From Clostridium sp. (GTDB taxonomy: Bacteria > Bacillota_A > Clostridia > Lachnospirales > Lachnospiraceae), in NCBI GenBank assembly GCA_023666975.1, contig JAMPAW010000126.1, forward strand, positions 1 through 9,552: 9,552 nt of DNA, in the 5' to 3' direction. A model generated the notes under the pieces. The model was not told where the DNA came from, did not search any database, and was given only the letters and a program-made list of their open reading frames with translations. This document shows, piece after piece, positions 1 through 6,295 of the stretch (position 1 is its first letter; each line of letters starts with the position of its first letter). Both the position numbers and the translations under genes were made by a program.

Positions 1-404
1 CAGAGGTTTCTTTTTTTTCAATTGGCATTATTTCTGAATTACAGGAATGCTCCTAATTCTTTTTCTATTAAATACAGACCACCCTAAAAACATATTATTA
101 ATTATATTTACTACTTTACTGCTCCTTTCTTTTCTATATTTAACATGCTATATAGAATGGTTCATTGTATTTCTAAATTAAATCCAAGTGTCATTATGCT
201 TAGTAATTTTTTCATTTTTCTCATATAAAAACGTTCCTTATCGAAAATGCTTACATATTGCAATAACCATAGCATTGTAAAGCATTAACTTCTATCCCTC
301 TTGCAGAAAATGACCTTTCATTACAGAAAATGGCACTAATAACTTATCAGTTATAAAATAGCTAACTTCTTATTTGCTATATTTACGGCAAAAGAGATAA
401 ATTT
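1..404. other. AT-rich non-coding stretch at left edge
   Basis: I see no supportable gene here: there is no long reading frame with a ribosome binding site on either strand, and no tRNA or rRNA-like structure. The stretch is very AT-rich. It contains the leftmost pair of 15-bp direct repeats (301-334) and a small perfect inverted repeat, ATAACT-TATC-AGTTAT, at 339-354. It lies downstream of the last minus-strand terminator, so it may be the non-coding remnant of a mobile-element end. Confidence 0.6.
301..334 (+). repeat. Pair of 15-bp direct repeats, 20-bp period (copy A)
   Basis: TTGCAGAAAATGACC occurs at 301-315. A degenerate version, TTACAGAAAATGGC, starts exactly 20 bp later at 321. The same paired arrangement recurs at 416-450 and 4498-4532. 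Unlike those two, this pair is not next to a terminator or gene tail. Possible roles are transposase-binding sites at an insertion-sequence end or sites for another DNA-binding protein; the sequence alone does not decide. Confidence 0.6.
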
Positions 405-415
405 CATAATATGCC

Positions 416-450
416 TTGCAGAATGTGACCATCTATTGCAGAAAATGACC
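416..450 (+). repeat. Pair of 15-bp direct repeats, 20-bp period (copy B)
   Basis: TTGCAGAATGTGACC at 416-430 and TTGCAGAAAATGACC at 436-450 are spaced exactly 20 bp. The pair lies just left of the pseudogene's terminator. Read on the minus strand from 451 it begins TGGTCATTTTCTGCAA, so a TG terminus would face the gene tail. Repeated terminal binding sites starting with TG are typical of IS21-family ends. That assignment is an inference, because no transposase gene is present. Confidence 0.6.
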
Positions 451-459
451 AACAAAACA

Positions 460-506
460 AAAAATCCCCTTGAATCAAACCTTAGTTCAATTCAAGAGGA
501 CTTTTT
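460..506 (-). terminator. Rho-independent terminator after pseudogene tail
   Basis: An 11-bp stem (465-475 with 490-500, one mismatch) encloses a 14-base loop. On the minus strand it is followed by a run of T (complement of the A-run at 460-464). It sits immediately after the TAG stop at 511-509. The flanking T-run on the other side (502-506) could also let it work for plus-strand transcripts. It is nearly identical to the terminator at 4541-4587. Confidence 0.75.
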
Positions 507-508
507 CT

Positions 509-802
509 CTATCGGCTCTTTCCGCTTTTTACAGGCATATTCTTTGTTGCATTATCCTTAATCACTGCTTTCTCTGCTTGCTGCTGGTGTGCCTCAAAAG
601 CCTCTGCCCCATACTGGCCCCCCGGCTCTGCCACCCTTGCAAGTTCAGCCGGGTTTACAGCCTCCATGTTGACAATACTGCCTTTTTCCCGTTCTGCCTT
701 ATCTGTCTGGTACTGTTTCACATCTGCGGCAAGCTGTTCAGCCTTTTCTATGGCGGCATCCGCACAGTTTAAGATACCAGACAGCAGCTTTCTCTTTGCC
801 TG
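509..802 (-). pseudogene. Headless duplicate of coiled-coil gene 3' end
   Basis: Read on the minus strand, this encodes about 98 residues closely matching the C-terminal third of the intact protein at 4590-5480, from a QAKRKLLSG stretch to the shared C-terminus VKSGKSR and the TAG stop. Upstream of 802 the similarity ends. The frame continues only nine unrelated codons before a TAA at 832-830, so no original start or N-terminal half is present. An internal ATG at 721 could give a 70-residue peptide, but I see no good ribosome binding site for it. One extra glutamine (QQQ versus QQ) is the only indel. The open frame and moderate divergence suggest an older duplication, or import from a related element, rather than a recent copying error. 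Function is unlikely; if transcribed from the cargo genes, it would mainly supply a terminator. Confidence 0.8.
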
Positions 803-880
803 TATATTCCATTTTTCTCCAATGACCCTTTATGCGACTCGCAATCTCAATTTAATATCAAAGTCGTTATACTCTTTTTA

Positions 881-2323
881 TTATATTTTTGCATCAAACC
901 TCTTTTGTATCATTGACGATTGATGAAGATGTAGAATTTCATTAGTAAGAGGCACAATGCGACCTCTTTGTGCTAATGCATTTACCAGTATTTGCAAAGC
1001 ACTCATATCAGGTTGTGTTAGTGACACTCCATTTTTCCCATAAATATTACTTTTTATTTCGGAAAGGACTTCATTTGTATAGTCCATCTGCTTCCCAAGC
1101 CATTGCTCAAATGTCGATGAAGTAACTTTTCCATTATACAACTCCCTCCCTTTTTCTTTTTGATAGCTCTCCCAATATTGACTATGCCTTACCTTTTCAT
1201 TTTCCAGCCATGTTCTTTGTTCAGAACCATACCCATAATCAGTATCAATATCATAAAGAGAACCATTCTTATAACCAATGGTAAGTCCCCTTTCTTCTTC
1301 GTTATCCCACCCCTCTTTTGCAAAGACCTTGTAATCCTCATACAATGATGACATAGGCAAATCATCTATTTCACCATTAGCTCGCAACTCATTATACCGT
1401 TCTGTTACCACATCCCATAGATTCTGACCATCTGGCGTATAAATTATGCCATCTTTGTTTTCAAGTTTTCTCATATCTAATCCTGTCAGATCATTTACAA
1501 AATGCCACATAACTGCCTTTCCCTGATAAGCTGTATCATATAAATACTGCTTTGGCTGCTCAAACCCATTATATACAGGATTGCACCAACGTAAATGTTC
1601 ATACAGGTATTTTCCATTCTTACCCTGATTGAGAACTTGCTCAATCTGCCTTGCCAATGCTTCATCGACACCACTCACATGAATGTTATACTCATATGGA
1701 TCAACTCTTAACCGTAAATCTGTTCCCTCTGGAATAATAATTCCGTTTTCTTCAAAAAGTTGATTTACAGAATTGTTTAAACCATTACGCACCTCATCAT
1801 TCCATTCGGCATCGTTCATAATCCCACCACCAAATGTTTTTTGTATAACCGGATCATAACTGTTAACTGCCGCAGGTAAACCATTCAAAACCCTTTTTTC
1901 CGCTTCTGAACAAATTTCTCGTTCTCGTTGTGTTAATCCCTTTACATAATATGGGGATTTTGTATTGTAGTACTTATCCCATATATGTTGTGCCGGATTA
2001 TCAAATTTTTTATTTTCTTCATTTACCTTTGCATAATGTTCATCAATTACTTTCGTATATTTTTCATACTTTGCAATAATAGAAGGAATTGGAAATGTTG
2101 TTCCGTCATTTTGACTTGTTGCATTTTGATTTAAAGATGTTCGCTCTGTATAGATCGGATCTGAAGCATTCCTCTGACTTGATATTACTGCCGCATCATT
2201 TTTTTTAGAATATGTTGCTGATTCCTCAATCTTTTCATTTTTTGAACGTGCTGCCGAAGGCGAAGTCTTATTATACTCTGAATAATTTTTTGCCGCATAT
2301 TGATATGAAATATTATTAATCAT
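881..2323 (-). CDS. DUF4885-like protein, ~480 aa, function unknown
   Basis: This is a large soluble protein with no signal peptide, membrane segment or LPXTG motif. An ATG at 2323 is preferred over a TTG one codon upstream (2326), because an AAAGGTG ribosome binding site sits about 8 bases before it. Residues 1-80 are polar, rich in Ser/Asn/Lys and probably disordered. The rest looks folded, with a conserved-looking core at about 81-130 (IIAKYEKY, AHIWDKYYN-like and SPYYVKGL stretches) and another at about 198-220 (IPEGTDLRLRVDPYEYNIHVSGVD). From memory these stretches resemble DUF4885 proteins of Bacillus and Clostridium, whose biochemical function is not known to me; treat the family name as a proposal. 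The gene follows the secreted-protein gene by about 87 bp, with a long stem-loop between them, and ends 78 bp before the pseudogene tail. Its AT-rich composition matches its cargo neighbour and differs from the backbone genes. With the 627-residue protein it may form a two-gene unit whose role cannot be read from sequence. Confidence 0.75.
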   Translation of the reverse strand: MINNISYQYAAKNYSEYNKTSPSAARSKNEKIEESATYSKKNDAAVISSQRNASDPIYTERTSLNQNATSQNDGTTFPIPSIIAKYEKYTKVIDEHYAKVNEENKKFDNPAQHIWDKYYNTKSPYYVKGLTQREREICSEAEKRVLNGLPAAVNSYDPVIQKTFGGGIMNDAEWNDEVRNGLNNSVNQLFEENGIIIPEGTDLRLRVDPYEYNIHVSGVDEALARQIEQVLNQGKNGKYLYEHLRWCNPVYNGFEQPKQYLYDTAYQGKAVMWHFVNDLTGLDMRKLENKDGIIYTPDGQNLWDVVTERYNELRANGEIDDLPMSSLYEDYKVFAKEGWDNEEERGLTIGYKNGSLYDIDTDYGYGSEQRTWLENEKVRHSQYWESYQKEKGRELYNGKVTSSTFEQWLGKQMDYTNEVLSEIKSNIYGKNGVSLTQPDMSALQILVNALAQRGRIVPLTNEILHLHQSSMIQKRFDAKI

Positions 2324-2343
2324 CAATTTTCACCTTTCTTTTC

Positions 2344-2390
2344 AATATCATCTATGGCGAATCCAAAGCTGGATCGCCGTAGATGATATT
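2344..2390. other. Long imperfect stem-loop between the cargo genes
   Basis: The left arm 2344-2364 pairs with the right arm 2371-2390 around a 6-base loop. The stem has 11 continuous pairs, one T/G position, 5 pairs, a single-base bulge and 3 more pairs. Neither side is followed by a T-run, so it is not a standard intrinsic terminator. On the minus-strand transcript it ends about 9 bases before the ribosome binding site of the 480-residue protein. This suits a role in RNA stability or in setting the ratio of the two cargo proteins (inference). Confidence 0.7.
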
Positions 2391-2410
2391 TCGCTATAAA
2401 ATTACATGAA

Positions 2411-4294
2411 TTACTTGAATAACTCGTAATTGGTATATTGTATATCATAATCCCAATGGAAAGTCATTTGCACTCTGCTCATTGTTGTACTCATATATGC
2501 AGTTTGAGTGTATCTAAATCCCCATAATTGCCCTACTTCTATATTATTCTCTGTCCCGATATTAAAGCTGCCACTATCAGCAGATGTATATGCCGATGTA
2601 ATCCAGCCCCAACCGCCCGGATTTAATTGATGATGAACACCTCCTACGCTATATGAAATAGAACTTGATGTAGAAATTCTATCTACAATGGCATGCGGTG
2701 GAACTTTTGAATTATTAGCTAAATTCATTGTCAAAACAGTTGATGTACTGTTTCCCGGATTACTTGCTGTACCTGAAAAAGTAAATGTACCATAACCAGA
2801 ACGTATCCGAGTGTTAATGGAAGGTGAACCGCCTCCTGAAATATCCATTGGATCTAACTTTGTTACTCTTATATATGCAACATTATTTGTCTGAGTACCG
2901 TCCACATTAACAACAAGATTGTTAAAGCTACTATTGCTACGTGATACTAAACCTCTAGGCGCAACATTTGGAAGCAAATCACTTCCTGAAAATCCATAAT
3001 CTAATGGTTCTCCATTATTATCAAGAAATTCTATAATTGTGCCCTTTTCAGATTGAGAAAGAAGTAAACTTGCATATACTTTATCTCCTGCATCTATAGA
3101 GAATTTATAATACGCTTGCTGCTGCCCTCTTGGTATTACATCTGGAAGTTTTGTATACGCATGCTCCCAGTCACCAAAATCATACGCTGTCCGTAATGTT
3201 GAATATACCGATTTATCTACCAGTTGTAATGTATAGTCACCAAATGCGAAATTATCGCCTGTTGCATCTGAATATACTTTGATAAAATATGTTTGGCTAT
3301 CTAAAACATAATTACTACCTGCTTTATCTGCTCTTACCAAACGATTTCCTGCAGTCGCCTCATAAACTTCTGCCTGATAGTTTCCTGCTGTTACTTCATA
3401 CACTCCCTGGTTAACATTTACAATATACCAGTCCTGATCATTTTCCACATGCAGAGATCCATTTCCAGATAATCCAGAAATACTTGTCGCTTCAAATGCA
3501 CTATCATTTGGTTCATTACGATCAAAAGAACCTGCTGCATCAAGGCTAATGGTCAATGTGAAGCTTTCTGATGAGCTGCTCCCACTTGATGACAACACAC
3601 ACATCGCAAAGTTCCCTACTGTTGCCTGATTATGAACATACGCTATACCTTCATCAACAGTTTTTCCAGTATTAGAATCTATAAATGTACCTAATGAACT
3701 TGCTTTAATTACTGATAAAGAACCATCTGTCCCAATTGATGCCAATACCAAGTCATAATCCAGATTATCATTATTAGGGCAACTTAAAGATGCATTAACA
3801 ATGTCTCCTTCACCTAAACTAAACTGAACAAGTTTTATATCGTCTTCAGATGTAATGAAATCTGTAAACTTCTGCGTAATACTTTCTGCACTGCGCATTT
3901 TGGACGGTGATGCTAAATTTCCCATCGAAATTCCTGATTCCACATCATAACCCGCAAGGCTTATGTTGCTTTCTGTCAACGATATATTGCCAGCACCTTT
4001 ATGTAATATTTCATCGACATTCAGTTCTGGTACTACCTCGTCATTATTCTCTGCCACTGATGAAGCCTGCACAATCGCAGCTAAATCTTCAATTGATATT
4101 TCGTCCTGCGATAAAAACTCTGCTTCTGCCTCTGGAACCACCTCTGAAACTGCTGCATCTTCCTCCATAGAAGTTTCTGCCTCTGTTACAACTTCTGTTA
4201 TTTCTGACGCATTTGCAACCGATACAGGTGTAATACTGCTCACAACCATGATTACTGCTGCGCTCAGAAAACCAATAATTTTTTTGTGCTTCAT
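2411..4294 (-). CDS. Secreted protein with PPC-like beta-sandwich modules, 627 aa
   Basis: The N-terminus is a clear Sec signal peptide: MKHKK basic start, hydrophobic residues 6-24, and an A-N-A|S signal-peptidase I site near residue 29. An acidic low-complexity stretch (about 31-100, rich in Glu/Ser/Val) follows. I then see three segments resembling bacterial pre-peptidase C-terminal (PPC) beta-sandwich domains: about 135-255, about 256-360 (starting FDRNEPNDS, with D-DWYIVNV) and about 365-480. Residues 485-627 are rich in Ser, Gly and aromatic residues and look beta-structured. There is no protease catalytic motif, LPXTG sorting signal or C-terminal membrane anchor, so it is probably released or held non-covalently. 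The ATG at 4294 has a strong AAAAGGAGG site about 8 bases upstream. It is the first gene of the AT-rich cargo. PPC-type domains usually assist secretion or binding in larger exported proteins; here they stand without an enzyme. An adhesin, a binding protein or a secreted effector partner of the next gene are possible, and none is shown. Confidence 0.8.
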   Translation of the reverse strand: MKHKKIIGFLSAAVIMVVSSITPVSVANASEITEVVTEAETSMEEDAAVSEVVPEAEAEFLSQDEISIEDLAAIVQASSVAENNDEVVPELNVDEILHKGAGNISLTESNISLAGYDVESGISMGNLASPSKMRSAESITQKFTDFITSEDDIKLVQFSLGEGDIVNASLSCPNNDNLDYDLVLASIGTDGSLSVIKASSLGTFIDSNTGKTVDEGIAYVHNQATVGNFAMCVLSSSGSSSSESFTLTISLDAAGSFDRNEPNDSAFEATSISGLSGNGSLHVENDQDWYIVNVNQGVYEVTAGNYQAEVYEATAGNRLVRADKAGSNYVLDSQTYFIKVYSDATGDNFAFGDYTLQLVDKSVYSTLRTAYDFGDWEHAYTKLPDVIPRGQQQAYYKFSIDAGDKVYASLLLSQSEKGTIIEFLDNNGEPLDYGFSGSDLLPNVAPRGLVSRSNSSFNNLVVNVDGTQTNNVAYIRVTKLDPMDISGGGSPSINTRIRSGYGTFTFSGTASNPGNSTSTVLTMNLANNSKVPPHAIVDRISTSSSISYSVGGVHHQLNPGGWGWITSAYTSADSGSFNIGTENNIEVGQLWGFRYTQTAYMSTTMSRVQMTFHWDYDIQYTNYELFK

Positions 4295-4486
4295 GATTCA
4301 TCCTCCTTTTACTAAATGAAAATAATTATATAATCAGTTTCACATCTCCATCTATTCAAAACTTATTGATACTGTAAGCATAAAAGCTTTGCTATACCCC
4401 CTTCCCAGTATGTAGAATTATGTGATACTGATTTTTTTATAAACTTTAAAGATATATTTAGCTATTACGACACCAAAGAGCAGTAT
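4295..4486. other. Intergenic region between backbone terminator and cargo
   Basis: This AT-rich region holds the cargo ribosome binding site and candidate promoter. It also contains a weak hairpin, CAGTAT (4406-4411) with ATACTG (4425-4430), followed by ATTTTTTTAT on the plus strand. The hairpin looks like a weak plus-strand terminator, although no plus-strand gene is present. The segment from about 4461 weakly resembles the sequence near 371-404, as the left fringe of the duplicated segment. Confidence 0.45.
4325..4359 (-). promoter_or_regulatory. Candidate promoter for the cargo genes
   Basis: On the minus strand TTGAAT (4359-4354) is separated by 18 bases from GATTAT (4335-4330). An overlapping TATAAT (4330-4325) lacks a good -35 at standard spacing. 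The site is 31 bases or more upstream of the ATG at 4294 and downstream of the backbone operon's terminator at 4541-4587, so the cargo needs its own promoter. The AT-rich surroundings make chance matches likely. Confidence 0.35.
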
Positions 4487-4497
4487 CATAATATCCC

Positions 4498-4532
4498 TTG
4501 CAGAAAGTGACCTGTTTTTGCAGAAAATGACC
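4498..4532 (+). repeat. Pair of 15-bp direct repeats, 20-bp period (copy C)
   Basis: TTGCAGAAAGTGACC at 4498-4512 and TTGCAGAAAATGACC at 4518-4532 have the same 20-bp spacing as the pair at 416-450 and the same distance to a terminator. The spacers between the two repeats differ between copies (ATCTA versus TGTTT) while the 15-mers are conserved, suggesting the 15-mers are the selected binding sites. Confidence 0.6.
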
Positions 4533-4540
4533 AACCGAAC

Positions 4541-4587
4541 AAAAAATCCCCTTGAATCAAACCTAAGTTCAATTCAAGAGGACTTTT
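4541..4587 (-). terminator. Rho-independent terminator of the backbone operon
   Basis: The 11-bp stem (4547-4557 with 4572-4582, one mismatch) is followed on the minus strand by a T-run, the complement of A4541-4546. It directly follows the TAG stop of the coiled-coil gene at 4592-4590 and marks the end of the backbone operon. Flanking T residues on the other side may make it work in both directions. Confidence 0.8.
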
Positions 4588-4589
4588 CT

Positions 4590-5480
4590 CTATCGACTTT
4601 TTCCGCTTTTTACAGGCATATTCTTTGTTGCATTATCCTTAATCATTGTTTTCTCTGCTTGCTGGTGTGCCTCAAAAGCCTCTGCCCCATACTGGAACCC
4701 CGGCTCTGCCACTACCGCAAGTTCAGCCGAGTTTACAACCTCCATGTTGCCAATGTTGCCTGTTTCCCGTTCTGCCTTATCCGTCTGGTACTGTTTTACT
4801 TCTGCGGCAAGCTGTTCCGTCTTTTCTATGGCGGCATCCGCACAGTTCAGGATACCGGACAGCAGCTTTCTCTTTGCCTGAAAAGGCTTCTTTATCAGCT
4901 CTGTCTTTGAGAACTTCTTTTCCCCGTATTCCTTTTCTGGTTTATCCGCAAAGGTACGGAACGTGTTGGCGATCTTCTGTCCGGCTTCTCTCATGCCCTT
5001 GCCAAAAGCATCAATCTTCCCAACGGTCTTATCCACATCTTCTATGGACTCCTGCACATTCTGGCGGATATTTTGCAGTTTCTTCTTAATCCCAAGAAAC
5101 TCCGACACCTTGTTCAATGCAGCTTTTCCTTTCTGCTTTGCCGCTGTTACAATCTCCCCTGCTTTTGCCTGGATCTCTGCCTTGACTTCTAACAGCTTTT
5201 CTTTCATAGCTTTGCAGTCCTCTTCCAGCTTGTTTACTGCTCTTTTGAGTGTCTGCTTCAGCCCTTTCTCTGCCTCATGCTCTTCCATCTTATGAAGCTG
5301 GTCTTTTACCGCCGTCAGTTCCTCTAAGACCGTATTCATCTTATTTTCCATGACATCGACATACGCTGCCATTTCAAAGATATTGTTGGCGGCTTCCTGC
5401 ATATTGTTCTTGCGCAACAGGTCAATCAGTTCCGTAAGATTTTTTTCCTTTGTAAGTTCCACGTTTTCTGTCATTTCCAA
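4590..5480 (-). CDS. Coiled-coil, Lys/Glu-rich element protein, ~294-296 aa
   Basis: I do not recognise a function. From memory it resembles small helical proteins carried next to helicases and SpoVG-like genes on Lachnospiraceae mobile elements (possibly annotated DUF6674, unverified). Either TTG at 5480 or ATG at 5474 could start it. A GGGAAAG site lies about 5 bases before the TTG, and the ATG has no better site; the difference is two residues. Numbering from the ATG, residues 1-45 (TELIDLLRKNNMQEAANNIFEMAAYVD) look like a small helical domain. Residues about 45-175 are strongly heptad-like and charged, and about 190-230 are basic and helical. The last ~50 residues contain AVVAEPGFQYG and end VKSGKSR. 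There is no signal peptide or membrane span, so it is likely cytoplasmic. It is the last gene of the backbone operon and ends at a strong terminator. Its 3' end is duplicated as a pseudogene at 509-802. Confidence 0.8.
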   Translation of the reverse strand: MEMTENVELTKEKNLTELIDLLRKNNMQEAANNIFEMAAYVDVMENKMNTVLEELTAVKDQLHKMEEHEAEKGLKQTLKRAVNKLEEDCKAMKEKLLEVKAEIQAKAGEIVTAAKQKGKAALNKVSEFLGIKKKLQNIRQNVQESIEDVDKTVGKIDAFGKGMREAGQKIANTFRTFADKPEKEYGEKKFSKTELIKKPFQAKRKLLSGILNCADAAIEKTEQLAAEVKQYQTDKAERETGNIGNMEVVNSAELAVVAEPGFQYGAEAFEAHQQAEKTMIKDNATKNMPVKSGKSR

Positions 5481-5498
5481 TTTTTCTTTCCCTTTTCA

Positions 5499-5518
5499 CA
5501 GGGCGGTTACCCGCCCTG
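5499..5518. other. Perfect 8-bp hairpin between SpoVG-like and coiled-coil genes
   Basis: CAGGGCGG (5499-5506), loop TTAC, then CCGCCCTG (5511-5518). The stem is GC-rich and perfect, but no T-run follows on the minus strand. Instead the ribosome binding region of the coiled-coil gene comes directly after it. It could protect the mRNA, partly attenuate transcription or tune translation of the last gene (inference). Confidence 0.65.
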
Positions 5519-5541
5519 CCCTTTCTGATGATTTCTGCTGC

Positions 5542-6210
5542 TTAGCGGAACGGCAGCGGTTCCCCACTGACTTTCATAAAGCCCCTGTCATCGGTCTGCA
5601 TCTGCTGAGTGGCACGTTCCTGTCCCTCCTGCATTGCCTGTTCCTTTGCCTGCTGGTAAGTTTCCAGTACCGCATCATTGAGCTTTTCCCGGAACTCTTT
5701 TGTAATCGGGAAACATACGTCCCTGTACTTGTTGCCCGCCTTGTAGGACGGCATTGCCACGAACATTCCGTTCTTGCCCTGCACCACGCTCAGATTGCCT
5801 ACCGCAAAACTGTCATTCAGCACGACGCTCGCAAGACCTACCATGTTGCTGCCCTCACGCTCAAAAGGCGTTACCCTTACCGTGAACTCCGGTTCTTCCG
5901 GCTCCTCTGCCTCCATTTTGACCTCTGCCTTGCCTGTCTGCTCCATTTCCTCATAGAGCTTTAAGATGTCGCTGTACAGTTCCTCACGGAACTCCTTCGT
6001 GATCGGATTGCAGACGTCCTTATAAACCGGGTTGTTGTACTCGTCCCTCTCCTTTGTGCGGAAACTGGGCATGGATACGAAATTGCCCTTGCTGCCCTCA
6101 ATCACCGCTACATTCGTGACCTTGAAGCTGTCCCCGAACACAAGTGTTGCAAATGCCCTCACACTTTTATCCGGGTTGTTTACTGCGTTTAACTGGATTG
6201 AATACTCCAT
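5542..6210 (-). CDS. Tandem SpoVG-domain protein, 222 aa
   Basis: The protein holds two SpoVG-family domains, each about the size of a whole ordinary SpoVG (roughly 85-100 residues). The first is about 2-88 (IQLNAV..SVRAFATLVFGDSFKVTNVAVIEG..GNFVSMPSF, then VCNPITKEFREELY). The second is about 109-186 (VRVTPF..GLASVVLNDSFAVGNLSVVQGKNGMFVAMPSY, then VCFPITKEFREKLN). An acidic linker (about 89-108) joins them, and a Gln-rich tail ends GEPLPFR. SpoVG proteins are small site-specific nucleic-acid-binding regulators in Firmicutes and Borrelia. A tandem version probably regulates the element or acts in DNA/RNA handling in the cytoplasm (inference). I start at the ATG at 6210, with AAGGAGG 5 bases upstream, rather than at an upstream in-frame start (6321) that would overlap the preceding gene and add 37 residues unlike SpoVG. 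It lies between the small paralog genes and the coiled-coil gene in the operon. Confidence 0.88.
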   Translation of the reverse strand: MEYSIQLNAVNNPDKSVRAFATLVFGDSFKVTNVAVIEGSKGNFVSMPSFRTKERDEYNNPVYKDVCNPITKEFREELYSDILKLYEEMEQTGKAEVKMEAEEPEEPEFTVRVTPFEREGSNMVGLASVVLNDSFAVGNLSVVQGKNGMFVAMPSYKAGNKYRDVCFPITKEFREKLNDAVLETYQQAKEQAMQEGQERATQQMQTDDRGFMKVSGEPLPFR

Positions 6211-6295
6211 AAGTTCCTCCTTTTCTGTCCTTTTTGGACGATAAAATATTATTTTGTTATCTGAACTGCCTTTTTGGTCAAAATGCAAGGCAGGC

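Larger units (their letters stand above)
405..802 (-). repeat. Left copy of duplicated operon-tail segment
   Basis: This segment aligns without large gaps to 4487-4880. It includes the last ~96 codons of the coiled-coil gene, its terminator and the paired 15-bp repeats. In the coding part I count about 24 substitutions and one 3-bp insertion over 294 bp, roughly 92% identity. Similarity stops abruptly at 802/803 on the right. It fades gradually to the left, with weak resemblance to about 375 versus 4461. The two copies enclose the AT-rich two-gene cargo. Confidence 0.85.
4487..4880 (-). repeat. Right (parental) copy of duplicated operon-tail segment
   Basis: This is the counterpart of 405-802. 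It includes the paired 15-bp repeats, the terminator and the last ~96 codons of the intact coiled-coil gene. Similarity to the left copy ends at 4880, in the middle of the gene, which shows that this copy is the source and the left one is truncated. Confidence 0.85.

Noticed and set aside
301..450. CRISPR array or replication iterons
   Set aside because: The repeats are only 15 bp, occur in pairs with 5-bp gaps, and recur 4 kb away next to terminators; there are no uniform spacers, cas genes or replication-initiator gene.
509..721. Stand-alone 70-residue minus-strand gene
   Set aside because: It matches only the C-terminal end of the coiled-coil protein at 4590-5480, lacks a convincing ribosome binding site, and the similarity continues upstream of its ATG to 802; it is a truncated duplicate.
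833..843. Palindrome TGCGA-C-TCGCA near the left junction as a recombination site
   Set aside because: It is short, 30 bp away from the similarity break at 802/803, and I found no matching copy at the other cargo boundary.
470..923. Plus-strand frames encoding Cys/Leu/Phe-rich products
   Set aside because: They are antisense to the pseudogene and its duplicate, lack ribosome binding sites and have compositions typical of complementary-strand readings.
2411..4294. Sortase substrate
   Set aside because: The protein has no LPXTG-like motif, C-terminal hydrophobic segment or basic tail; LPDVI near residue 383 is internal and does not fit.
4406..4440. Plus-strand intrinsic terminator
   Set aside because: The stem is only 6 bp with a 13-base loop, and there is no plus-strand gene for it to serve; the T-run is expected by chance in this AT-rich stretch.
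4518..5295. Plus-strand frames across the coiled-coil gene
   Set aside because: They are antisense shadows of a well-supported minus-strand gene; one starts inside the paired repeats and terminator.
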